From Thunnus maccoyii (taxonomy: Eukaryota > Chordata > Actinopteri > Scombriformes > Scombridae), in the NCBI RefSeq assembly GCF_910596095.1, contig NC_056533.1, positions 34,756,662 through 34,820,661 of the forward strand: a stretch of DNA of 64,000 nt, given 5' to 3'. Shown here one piece after another: positions 26,901 to 35,824 of the stretch. Both the position numbers and the translations under genes were made by a program. The notes beneath the pieces are model-generated. The model saw only the letters and a program-made list of their open reading frames with translations, made no database searches and was not told where the DNA came from. Every line of letters begins with the position of its first letter. Position 1 is the first letter of the stretch.

Positions 26901-29094
26901 GCCTGTAAAATACATCAAGAATAATCTCCAAGCAGATCTGTACAAGTGCCAAAAGTGCCAAATCTACATTTCTCCACACTTACCTTCCAAACATAGGACC
27001 CCCAAGCAGCTGGATTAGACCTACCATGGTTTGTAAATAACCGAACCACAATGTGTCAAAGCCAAGTTTCTTTGCCAAATACTATTAGAGAAACATAGTG
27101 AAAATACACACATTAAAATACACACATACACACAGTACACAGCATCTCCCTGTCCTTTGACCTTTGGTTAAAATAAGGGGGAAAATAACTGTTTAATGGG
27201 GAAGAAATGGAAGAAACCTCAGGAAGACTAACAGAGGAGGGATCCCTCTTCCAGGACGGACAGACAGACATGCAACAGAAATACAGCACGGACAAACAGG
27301 ACGACAAAATTATAGATGGAGAGCGTGTAAATATGTTTACAGCATCTTAACTTGCATGATTTTTACAGCGCAGGTTGTTTGACAGTGTGAAATTATTCAC
27401 ACTTAAACACTCATGTGGTCAAATCAGGTTAATCGCTGACTTTATTTGTTTGACCCCAGTTTTTATTGGATGTCATGTACATTAAGCCACATTCATGTCA
27501 TGTCATGTGGGATGAAAAATAGCGATGGGAAACATTCTTGCAACTTGCAAATCTTCAGGAATACATTTCTGATTCCTCTGTACCTGATGAAGAATGTGGG
27601 CTTGAAAATGTTGCATTTTCTTAATGTCATGAGGAATAAATTTCAATAAGAGCGGAGACAGTGTTACAAGTCCTTTGTGGAAAGGATCAGAACATCTGCT
27701 ACATGACGTAAACATGATGTTAGTCTTAAAGTGTTACCAGTTTGCCTGAGATTAACGTGACTTTTGGCCATTTCTAGTGTTTTACTGCAGTATTGTTAAC
27801 ACTGACCAAAGGTGTGTTTCTCCTCTAGTTTCTCTGCTTACATAATTATATGTCTTGTAATTTCCATTTCTGCCACCATCAATCACAGCTCCCTGCTGTC
27901 TCTAGTCCAAAGCAAAAGTCACAAAACTTTACAAAACTTTGCCTCAAAACAGGATACCACTTAAATTTGTCCATTCATCCAACAGTCACTTTGAAAATAA
28001 ATTATTATCAAATAATAAATATTAATCAAATACACTCATTGGACCAGTGAGGATGAGTATACACAGTTGTCTAACCTGCAGTATTCTGCATTTTAGAGAA
28101 ATGCTTATAATATTCTTCTCTTTAGTTCAAGGCTTAAAAACAGGTGGACAGTAACTCAGTAGATTTATTTGAGTGCTGTACACTTATGTACCATTTTGAG
28201 GTACTTGTACTTTACTTGAGTATTTCCATGTGATGCTACTTTATACTTCCACTCCACTACATTTCAGAGGGAAACATTGTACTTTCTACTCCACTACATT
28301 TATTTGACAGCTTTAGTTACTATTGAGATAAAGATTTGACACAATGGATAATATAACAAGCTTTTAAAATACAACACATTGTTAAAGATGAAACCAGTGG
28401 TTTCCAACCTTTTTGGCTTACACACTTCAGCACTTTTACTTAAGTAGGATTTTTCATGCAGGACTTTTACTTGTAATGGAGTATTTTGCATTGCTGTACT
28501 TTTACTTAAGTAAAGAATCTGAATACTTCAACCACTGGCTAATTTTGCACGTAATACTTCTGAACTTTTATTGGAGTACACTTAATATAGGACTTTTAAA
28601 GTGCACTGTAGTATTATTACTATTGAATACTTCTTCCACCACTGCTTACAGTGGTGCATATGGGTTTGCTGAAGAAAACCCAGTACATTTCTGTAATCGT
28701 AGCGAGGACAAGCTGCTTTTAATAAGTCATACAATACACATGATCACTCTCCCTTCAATCATCAATGCAACAGACCATCTGTCATTACCGATAACAACAA
28801 TATCAGTGATTAAACGTCTCCAGAGTTCATTTACTTTCGCATTGTGCGCTTCCGCATGTGTGTTAATTTCACGGCAGTCACGGAAAACTCGGCTCCATAA
28901 GTCTGATATAAGATATACTACACTGTACTTACAGGGGTTATAGAGAACTGTACAAACATCCATGTTATATCCAAAGCGGTGATGAGGTAAACGACATAAA
29001 TGATTTTCATCCTCTTTGGTTGGTCAGCCTGAGAGCCGACAGGAGCGCTGGACGTTTCACCGGTGGTTTCGTTTTTTTCACCTCTTCGACTCAT
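17901..29094 (-). CDS. slc22a18: Solute carrier family 22 member 18, MFS transporter
   Basis: This is a multi-pass membrane protein of the major facilitator superfamily. Its mammalian ortholog (ORCTL2/TSSC5) is an orphan organic-cation-transporter-like protein. I read ten coding exons on the minus strand: 29094-28933, 27081-26984, 26849-26704, 25793-25661, 25011-24899, 20433-20308, 19954-19854, 19751-19650, 18466-18346 and 18088-17901. All junctions are GT-AG and in phase, giving 1,290 nt, or 429 codons plus stop; human is about 424. The start is the ATG at 29,094, opening MSRRGEK. The MFS motif A, GRFADLFGAR, is at residues 86-95. The second half contains NVITDSML, SSDTGTMLG and LLRTVGPTIGG, which match the human protein closely. 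The tail is lysine-rich. One intron (24,899-20,433) hosts a CFAP58-like gene and another hosts a transposon derivative. A possible AATAAA signal on this strand lies at 17,437-17,432. The gene appears intact. Confidence 0.95.
18957..19027 (+). repeat. Fragment of repeat family B in an SLC22A18 intron
   Basis: The stretch with agtactcctcaaat, tatcaataccacaatgg and aaaatattccattaagtaa matches the left end of the family-B element at 12,640. It is truncated and non-coding. Confidence 0.6.
19130..19570 (+). mobile_element. Deletion derivative of a helicase-encoding DNA transposon (probable)
   Basis: A 90-codon frame (19,238-19,510) opens MAAADVERS and continues through ELDGIFALKAEQTAAL to KAFVDK, then loses similarity. 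From memory of the families, this resembles the start of RecQ-like helicase proteins carried by some fish transposons of the ISL2EU or related type, in which the Walker A motif would follow directly. Here that motif and everything after it is missing. The copy sits in an SLC22A18 intron on the opposite strand to the host gene. It appears non-functional, and I did not resolve its termini. Confidence 0.45.
22333..23643 (-). CDS. CFAP58-like coiled-coil protein, intronless and nested
   Basis: An uninterrupted 436-codon ORF lies inside the largest SLC22A18 intron, on the same strand. Residues 40-370 are almost entirely Lys/Glu/Gln/Leu-rich coiled coil. Residues 76-120 (with SRDVLRNQLLQCKNEL and KKIGIQQTDLKRG) match the conserved C-terminal segment of CFAP58 (CCDC147), a cilia and flagella protein needed for sperm-tail structure. 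Residues 250-370 (with RCRAIECQLGKR and IESLQKELHTQTEEL) match the final CFAP58 coiled coil. Residues 152-200 look like a second copy of the 76-120 block. The tail (381-436) is Pro-rich and not obviously related. The likely start is the ATG at 23,643. AATAAA-type signals lie at 22,265-22,255. The lack of introns suggests a retrocopy of part of a CFAP58-like mRNA. The intact frame suggests selection or recent origin. Exact orthology is uncertain. Confidence 0.75.
   Translation of the reverse strand: MECLKKGSFDSDDKSLHKAGPMSAYHHYVLSSILPDAEREYIRVQKKNKSLEKENEVLKNKVDFLLTDAEQFEAERQKIHKVTKSRDVLRNQLLQCKNELSVLGKKIGIQQTDLKRGCKQNETLKEELELVKKELQSAKKGTVIQRIEQQNLKERLDQVMKERDGMNDKWLQSRNECSQLCDKITVQQSSLNMKDSQCKEQVREIYHLKLKNQKLMKEMDMMENDAGDQKKELQRCEEELQTQREKYRDSERCRAIECQLGKRIVILQQRPLMWLQKPRQEVPHQRIESLQKELHTQTEELKKTQKRCEELKQSLTRVSAQFQLCQKTIRDQKERLKIVTAEKNVYRSLTEKLGKELSDMKKAHRNEKQKNFSLRAARWTKRFKVPPKEKSNHPHPTPVSPVVQLKTGDKTNQSQPPPLSTVVQDQSELRIIGKKM
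23930..24102 (-). mobile_element. hAT-like MITE fragment (family A)
   Basis: The phrases gacgtcaccgtggactttag, gacatttttcatg and atgattaatcggttaattga belong to the family whose fuller copies are at 37,276 and 55,740. Only one half is kept. It lies upstream of the nested CFAP58-like gene within the same SLC22A18 intron. Confidence 0.6.
26461..26623 (+). mobile_element. hAT-like MITE, internally deleted (family A)
   Basis: It begins agggctgcaactaacaatta and ends taattgttgcagctctgg, so the ends are inverted repeats of each other. The middle retains only ataaaatgtcagaaaatagt. It is non-coding and lies in an SLC22A18 intron. Confidence 0.75.
28142..28645 (-). mobile_element. Family B repeat, inverted copy in SLC22A18 intron 1
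   Basis: Reading the plus strand, tactttacttgagtatttcc, actccactacatttcagagg and ttttacttaagtaaagaat are reverse complements of the family-B element at 12,640-13,322. The right edge is ttcttccaccactgc. The overlapping 176-codon plus-strand frame is repeat-derived. Confidence 0.7.
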
Positions 29095-29500
29095 ATTGCC
29101 TCAAACACCTAGTAACGTTTATATTAAACTTTTATCATAAAGTAAATAGTAGGTGGAACTCAAACTGCCTCAGTCTGTGAGAAGGTGTCACTTTATCCAG
29201 TAAAAATGCTCTTTGACCCGGTAAACCGTCACATAAACCTGCTAACTTAGCTAACCGTTGTACTTTGGAACAGGAGAGGCGACAGAGAGGCGTTACCGAG
29301 GTGAGATGTCAACATTAACTAGCTTGGTGAGATTGTAATCCAACGATGGGAAGAAGTGAAGAGTTGACAAACGCATATATCCTTGATTTTAAATCCTGTC
29401 GGAAATACCGTTAATTACGAGCTGAGTAAACACCAACGTCTGTAAAAGAAAATCCCACCGGGAATGTGGAAGTTTTCTACAGTGCTGCATTCAAGTGCTC
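29095..29500 (-). promoter_or_regulatory. Probable SLC22A18 5'UTR and promoter region
   Basis: The few hundred bases upstream of the SLC22A18 start codon are free of recognised repeats and contain scattered CpG sites. Position alone suggests the 5'UTR and core promoter. I see no convincing TATA box and cannot place the transcription start. Confidence 0.35.
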
Positions 29501-29564
29501 CACCTAAGAACGTATATTTGAGTCTTCTATGGAGTCCCCACTCATTCAGAATGAGCTTTATTTG

Positions 29565-29965
29565 CCAAGTATGTTAAAATCCCCTCCAGACATGTATTAA
29601 AACAGATTTCCTGGACCAATAACATGTGTCTGATGTGTTGTCTGAGGTGTTTTTTTGTTTGTTTTGTTTTGTTTTTTTTTTTTTTTTACCACAAAAAAGC
29701 ATAATTACCAATTTAAAATATTTAACATGGCATCTCCTCCTCACTCATTAAAAAATAATTTATGAATATGCAAATACATTTCATTTTAAAAGTTTAACTG
29801 CTGGACACAAGATGACACAAGACTCCTACTTCACTGAAAAGTCAAGTGTATGTGCACTGGAGGGTTCAAGTTTCCACATCACACTTTTATAAGTTGAATA
29901 TTGGACCAGGATTGGCTTCCAAACTATTTGTGATGTCACAAATCATGCTCGTTTTACAGCCAGTC
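29565..29965 (-). repeat. Dispersed repeat family N, inverted copy
   Basis: The plus-strand phrases tttccacatcacacttttat, aagttgaatattggaccagg and cccctccagacatgtatt are reverse complements of phrases at 34,500-35,600 and 52,090-52,575. A poly-T tract (about 29,650-29,690) interrupts it. Non-coding. Confidence 0.6.
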
Positions 29966-30424
29966 GCACGAAGAAGGCTACAGCAGCTAGGAGACATAAG
30001 TCATAGGCAGGAGTCACAGTGTTTTTGTAATTACTCTCACTGCCAGAAGAGGGAGGCAAAAGTTCTTCACTGTAGGTTTAAATACCCTTGATCCTGATTG
30101 ACAGGAAGGATGGGGCTGGAAAGACAAGGGCTGTGTTCAAGAGCAGTCAGGGGAAGTGTTTCTTAGTGTTCCCTACCACACTTTTACACACCATCATTTG
30201 AACATTTTCAAACTGTCAACCCCAGAGATAAGCCAAGAAGAGTTGTTCAGTCTTTACGAAGCAGTTAACACTGACAACACACAACATAACATGGAGTAAA
30301 GCTCATGTTTGTATGAAGTATTTGTCTGTACTCATTTTAAAGAGGAGCAATATTGGTATCAGCCTCAAAAATCCTTTATTGGTCGGATTAAAAACAAATG
30401 TACAGAAAGACACACATAGACACA

Positions 30425-31960
30425 ACCATAGGCGTAAATTACAGGGGGTGGGGAGGTTATAACATCCTCAATAATCAAAACCGGCCAGTACAACCCCCCA
30501 AATATCATATCATAATGATGAATAAAAATATTAACTGTTATACCCCATGATAAAGTGGTTGGTTTTCTTAATTAAATATAATTAGCAAGCAAAGAACAAC
30601 TTTTTTAAACCCCTCTCCCGCCCCTGTATTGTGAGACTTGGTTGTGCCCAACCGATCCTCCCGCGTCTTGTCAAGCAATAGCAGTAAGTGCCGATGCGAG
30701 CTACAACAAATCAGCGTACAAAATGAAAAGAGGACCGACAAAAGTCGCATCAATCAACAGTTTTAAGTTGTTGGTTGGTCAACAACAAAAAGAAAAGAAT
30801 CTATTCCCAACAGGAGGTATGCTACTGCTATGGCCCTGCCACTCATTAGTCAAATAATTGAATGAAAGTTCATTTCTGCTGTGTCATTGTTAGCTCAACT
30901 GTAAGCTAGCTAGGCTAACGTTAGCCCTCATATAATCAGACTACTTTTACTGGAGCTACTAGCTAGTTGTGATTATCTTGCTAATACTAGGTATAACTAT
31001 TTTTTTTATTTCTAAGTTGTATCTTATATTTCATCAGATCCAAGAAGGTGAATGTAGCTGCAGGGCAGGCAGGGTGACCAAAGAGGGTGAGGAGGCACAG
31101 GTGACCCAGGTAATGAGGTCAAAGAGTTAAAATGCTGTGGCAAGCAAATACTGTTGAGCAGGCTAAGACATGTAAGAGTTGTCCAGAGAAATGCCTGACT
31201 TTTATTTTCTGGATTATGTGATTTTCTCACAGTGAGAGACAGCATGAGGGCAGTGGTCTGGCAGGCAGGGGAGTGTCAGATGAGCAGGTGAGAATATAGG
31301 CCTAAATACTCTGGTAAGGACACAATTATGAATACACTAATCCATACAGTTTATTTATTTATTATTCACATATGGTTTAAAGTTAGAAATGCATTTGCAG
31401 TTATTTAATAGATAGTTATTGTGTGTGTGACACAAGGTTTTTTGTCTTGCCTGTAGCAGGGGACTGAGCCACGTGCTAAGGACCAGCTGAGCATAGACAA
31501 GACTCTTGCCTGAAGACTGTTTTTTACATGGATACAAAACAGTGCAGAGGAGCGGTGGATGTGACGGCTGCCATTGTCTTGACAGTCAACAACGATGCAA
31601 TATTTATCACCACAGAGTAATAGGAATTAAGTACAGTTAAATTATGGCATAACTTCTGTCAAATGGCTGAAGATATGTTCAGGAAGTGATAAATATCCAT
31701 TTTACTTAACTAACAACAAATTGATACATAAGAAATTTGGTGCTTTATTCAAAATGAATGATTTTATGCTATTCAAGTGCACTAGTTTGGATATGTAGAG
31801 CAGGTTGTTTTGGTATGTCTCTTCCCCTTAAAATTAATGCGAAACAGCCATTTAACAGCCTATTTGCAAAAAAAAATCTCTTGGTTGGGCATGTCCCTGG
31901 ACCCCCCTACATAGGTGGAGATCTCAATCCCCCTACCCAAAAAAATAGAAAAGTAGACAG
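30425..31960. mobile_element. Possible degraded hAT-type element
   Basis: The left part (ataggcgtaaattacagggg, then ccggccagtacaaccccccaa) has the feel of hAT elements that start near a 'ggcgtaaatt...ggggg' terminus. A short plus-strand frame starting MKRGPTKVASI at 30,723 could be the start of a transposase-like protein. The right part (ggacccccctacataggtgg, near 31,900) is again C-rich. No intact transposase or clear inverted termini were found, so this is a weak call. Confidence 0.25.
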
Positions 31961-32293
31961 CAAAAACAGAGCTTTTAATCAAGAATGGACACTTTTACTC
32001 TGTGTCCAGACAGAAAGCGTACATACCCACTCAAATCAGCACTGAATGCACAGAAAATAGGAACAATCTAAGAGCCCAATGTGACCGATCCACTTTAGGA
32101 TGCACATTATTATATTTTTAAATGTAGCCCCAATTTTACTCGAAATGAGAAAAGAAATTATTTACTATCATTGTACTTAGCCTGTTATTTCACTGTATTA
32201 ATTTTTCTATGTGTTGAAGTAGCAGTAGCCAAGGAATCAGCCCGTTCCCAATGGGTACATTTTGAACAGGCACTGCACTAGTTTATTTAATGC

Positions 32294-32960
32294 AATTCAA
32301 GTATTACAGACAGTTAATACAGAGACATTGATATGATTCAGTCTTCAGAGGAACAGCGAAAGCAGCATGACATTGTCTTTCAAATGCCACGGAAGAAGGC
32401 ACACACTCTCTTCTTCTCCTTTCTCTAAAGTCCTGATCCTCCACATCCTCCTGTAGTACATCCAGCTCCGGCTCCATGTACACGACCACTTTGGTCTCCA
32501 GTCTTAATATTGATTTTGTCACGATGGTTGTCACCTCATCCAGTGAGACCTCCGGAGAACCCTTCCTCTCCTCCAGAAGTCCCTCTTTTAGGCCCTCTGT
32601 GGCAGAAACCTCTGAAAAAGCCTCCTTCTTCTCCATGAGTCCCTGTTGTAGCCCCATTGAGGTGCTGAGCTGAAGCTGAGCCTGGCTGGATGCAGCAGTC
32701 TGCACTTCACCGTGCATGCCCTGGATTGCAGAGATGACGCCCTCTCTGGCAGAGAAAGAGCTTTCATTGTAATCCATCAGGTGAAAAGCCTTGGAGCGAC
32801 AATCAAACTTCTTGAAGATGGCTCTGACTACATACTGTCCCGCTACAGTGCAGACCCCAAGCAGAAGAGGTGTAGAGACAGGTCCATACCAAGAGAGACG
32901 GAGCTGCTGAGTCAGTCAGCAATCCTACAACCTCAGCACTGTCAGCTTCAGTTTTCTCTT
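32294..32960 (-). pseudogene. Tandem-duplicated coding module, copy 2
   Basis: A 157-codon minus-strand frame (32,777-32,304) carries EGVISAIQGMHGEVQTAASS, then two related EGL..GLLEERK-type blocks and MEPELDVLQEDVEDQD. The module is strongly similar to 32,986-33,410, with an offset near 694 bp. Copy 2 has an extra roughly 190-bp segment at its upstream side. I do not recognise the protein family; it is acidic and helix-prone. It lies downstream of, and on the same strand as, the four-exon model at 34,143-33,394, so it may be a duplicated 3' part of that gene or a decaying duplicate. Confidence 0.45.
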
Positions 32961-32985
32961 CAATCTAAGTGTCATTTATTTAGTG

Positions 32986-33410
32986 CAATTAAGTATTACA
33001 GACAGTAGTACAGAGACATTGATGTGATTCAGTCTTCAGAGGAACAACTAAAATAGCATGACACTGTCTTCCAAATGCCGTGGAAGAAGGCACACACTTT
33101 CTTCTTTCCCTTAACATTCAAGTCCTGATCCTCCACATCCTCCTGTAGTACATCCAGCTCTGGCTCCATGTACACGACCACATTGGTCTCCAGTCTTAAC
33201 ACGGATGTCATTACAGTGGTTGTCTCATCCAGCAAGACCTCCAGAGAAGCCTTCCTCTCCTCCAGAAGTCCCTCTTTTAGTCCCTCTTGTAGCCCCTCTG
33301 AGGTGCTGAGCTGAAGCTGAGCCTGGCTGGATGCAGCAGTCTGCACTTACCGTCCATGTCCCGGATTGAAGAGTGACGCCCTCTCTGTCAGCTTCAGTTT
33401 TCTGGTTCCT
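32986..33410 (-). pseudogene. Tandem-duplicated coding module, copy 1
   Basis: A 105-codon minus-strand frame (33,346-33,029) reads QTAASSQAQLQLSTSEGLQE, then GLLEERKASLEVLLDE, then MEPELDVLQEDVEDQD, and ends CSSED. Relative to copy 2 the stretch just upstream has single-base deletions that break the frame. That same stretch now reads ACGgtaagtgcag, a textbook splice-donor sequence. Either this copy is degraded or the change created a real exon end. The product family is not recognised. Confidence 0.45.
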
Positions 33411-34143
33411 CCAGGAAGAACTTCAGAGCAGTGTTTACCACCTCTGGGACCACTTGTGCAGTGCTCTGCTCAAGCTCTAAGAGCTCTGCTGTCTTTGCGT
33501 CCCCTGCAGAGACTGGATGAAGTCAAATGCCACCAAAAAATTTCAGCAGTTTGTCGTACAGTGATGGAAGGAATGTTTGTACAGACTCCTCTGCATTTGG
33601 GCGGATGACTGACACAAACATCTGAAGGCCTTCCAGTGTGACTTTCCTGCAGAACAGCTGTGAAAGCCGCTTTTCCTTGTCTAGCTCTTCTTGGACCTGT
33701 TGCTCCATTTGATTGAGACAAAATCTTCTCGCTGTGGTCCAGGCCTGTAAAAAACACTCAGTAAACCTCAACAGTAAGATAATAAAGGTGATAGTACACT
33801 ATTGTTATATGCAGGTTTTACACTACAGTTTGAAGATTCACTATATTTTACCCACCAGTTCAGCCACAAGGAGATGTTTCATCTCTAGTCTCTCAATCAT
33901 TTCCTGAAACATGTAAAAATAAAGAAATGTGTTATCTTCTACAACTTTTACATGTTTGTTAAAAAAAAAAAAAGTAACATGTCAGTTTCCTATCAGTGTA
34001 TGAGTCAAATAAACAGTTAATTTGACTCTCTCTTCCACAAAGTTTCTTCCTGTCAGCTGGCAGGTCTTCATTTGTCTGACAGATAAATGAGCGAGGACTT
34101 GATCCTTCTGCTTCATAAGCATAAACTGCCTCAGCATCATTTT
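33394..34143 (-). CDS. Unidentified gene, C-terminal four exons
   Basis: I read four minus-strand exons that join in phase: 34143-34027, 33903-33856, 33744-33534 and 33503-33394, for 486 nt or 161 codons plus stop. The acceptors are good (ttttgcag, tgtttcag, ttttacag, ctctgcag). The donors are gtgggt and gtggca, with a weak gtcaaa for the first exon. The peptide includes KMMLRQFMLMKQKDQVLAHL, EMIERLEMKHLLVAEL, MEQQVQEELDKEKRLSQLF and FLEEPEN at the end. It is mostly charged helix. No initiator exon was found between here and HACD3 at 35.8 kb, which is filled with repeats, so this is either a 3' gene fragment or a gene whose first exons lie elsewhere. Function unknown. Confidence 0.5.
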
Positions 34144-34329
34144 CTGCAAAACAGATTCAGCTACAGTCAGCTCACAGAAACACCATATTATACTCAAGTG
34201 TAACATTAAGTTGAACAGTGCACCTTTACATTTGATAGTGACTTATGCTGACATTCTTTATTTTTTTTTATTTTATTTTTTTTACATTTTGCACCAGAGA
34301 ATGTAATGGTTATTGTATGTCCTTGTGCC

Positions 34330-35600
34330 ATTAAATTATTTAAAGTCCTCCTTCACTCAAAAATGTGTTTTTCTCCTTGTTGCTTCAGTTGGATGTTTGA
34401 GCTTCACTGTGCAGAATGATGTATGTGCAGAGTTTGTTTTCATATTCATCTGCTGAAACTGGAAAGTTTCTCTGTGCTCATTGAAAATCTGATTTTTAGG
34501 AGTGGGCAAACAGTATATGTGACATCACAACTAGTTTGCAGCCAATCGTGGTCCAATATTCAATTTACACAAATGTGATGTTGAAACTTTTAAGGGTTTT
34601 TATGTGGCAAAAATGTTAAAATACTTTGTGGAAAAAATATATCAGATACAAATTATTGTTCCAATCAACAAGAAAAGCTATTGACCCAATCATCAGTATT
34701 TTTATATGCCTTAATCGGGGCCCAAATTAACACCTGCCAACCTGTCAAATCTGGGTAAAAAATAAATCATGTAAAACAGTATTGTAAAGACAATAGCTAA
34801 CTTGGTTAGTGATAAATCGAGCTCTAAATATCACTGCCTCTGCAATCATAGACTAAAAAAAATATGGACATAGTCACCATGATGTCACCCATAGATTTGT
34901 GGAGTGTTGTTTTGATGCCTTGAGTTTGCTAATTTGACCGTCGCCATCTTGGATTTTTGGAGCCAGAAGTCACCATATTTGGACGAGATGGTGGAGTTGA
35001 CCCTAGCGCCAGCTGCTAGCTTGGTTAGCACAGTGCATGTACAGTCTATGGTTAACTGTGATAATGCTAATGCTAATTTTCGCTAGCGAAAAACGGACTT
35101 AAAACCATTAAAACAAAGTATACTTACTGGAAAAACTGAACAGCCAACTCTTTCAATACCACTAAACAATGAACGACTTTTTATGCGCCCAAAATGTTAC
35201 AATTAACTTTCATGAACTGAAAACACGCTGTGAAATAGCGACAGCTACACCTATACTGTGAATCTGGGGTTACATGGTTACGTTACGTAATCAACGTTGT
35301 TGCCATGGTAGCAACTTGTGGATCATAATGTAGCCATGCTCTAAAGTATTCCCTGCGTTATAGTTTATTTTACTCTACATGGGACCATAATTTACAAAAT
35401 CAACATCATGATGCATTGAAGAAGACTTGAAACTAGTGATTGAGACTATAAACTTATTAGGAAAGTATTTGCTGAGGTAATAAATCAAGTGAGAAGTAGG
35501 GTCATTCTAACATAGTAGCCATATTGGCTTGTGATTAAAAAGTTAATCAGAAGCTCTGGCCATAATACATGTCTGGAGGGGATCTTAAAAAAAAGTTTAT
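34330..35600 (+). repeat. Family N repeat split by an insertion
   Basis: The left part (34,330-34,710: tgtttttctccttgttgctt, ggtccaatattcaatttaca) and the right tip (about 35,562-35,600: aatacatgtctggaggggat) are contiguous in the copy at 52,090-52,575. Between them lie about 850 bp of other sequence. This includes a second repeat (34,850-35,050; gatgtcacccatagatttgt, cgccatcttggatttttgga, gtacagtctatgg), which is another common fish interspersed type. Confidence 0.55.
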
Positions 35601-35639
35601 GAGACTTTTATGTTGAAGCTGCTAAAGAGCGCTTTGTAG

Positions 35640-35824
35640 GATCTTTATTTTGAAGTCCGGTAGCGACCTCCTCCCGGAAGTGTGTTTCATCATCTGGTCC
35701 GACGTCCTATCTGCTGTGCTGGGGGGGATGGCAGACTGAGTGACAGATGAAGTGCTCGGTACATCAGTTTGCGTGAATCTTCACGTTACTTTGGCATGTA
35801 TGTTAGATATCAGAGAACAGTAGA
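35640..35824 (+). promoter_or_regulatory. HACD3 5'UTR and promoter region
   Basis: This segment directly precedes the HACD3 start codon. It contains several CpG sites (tccggtagcgacctcctccc, gtccgacgtcc) and no repeat match. It probably includes the transcription start and 5'UTR. The exact start cannot be placed. Confidence 0.45.

Noticed and set aside
28413..28943. 176-codon plus-strand frame
   Set aside because: It overlaps the family-B repeat and the antisense of SLC22A18 exon 1, so it is a chance frame.
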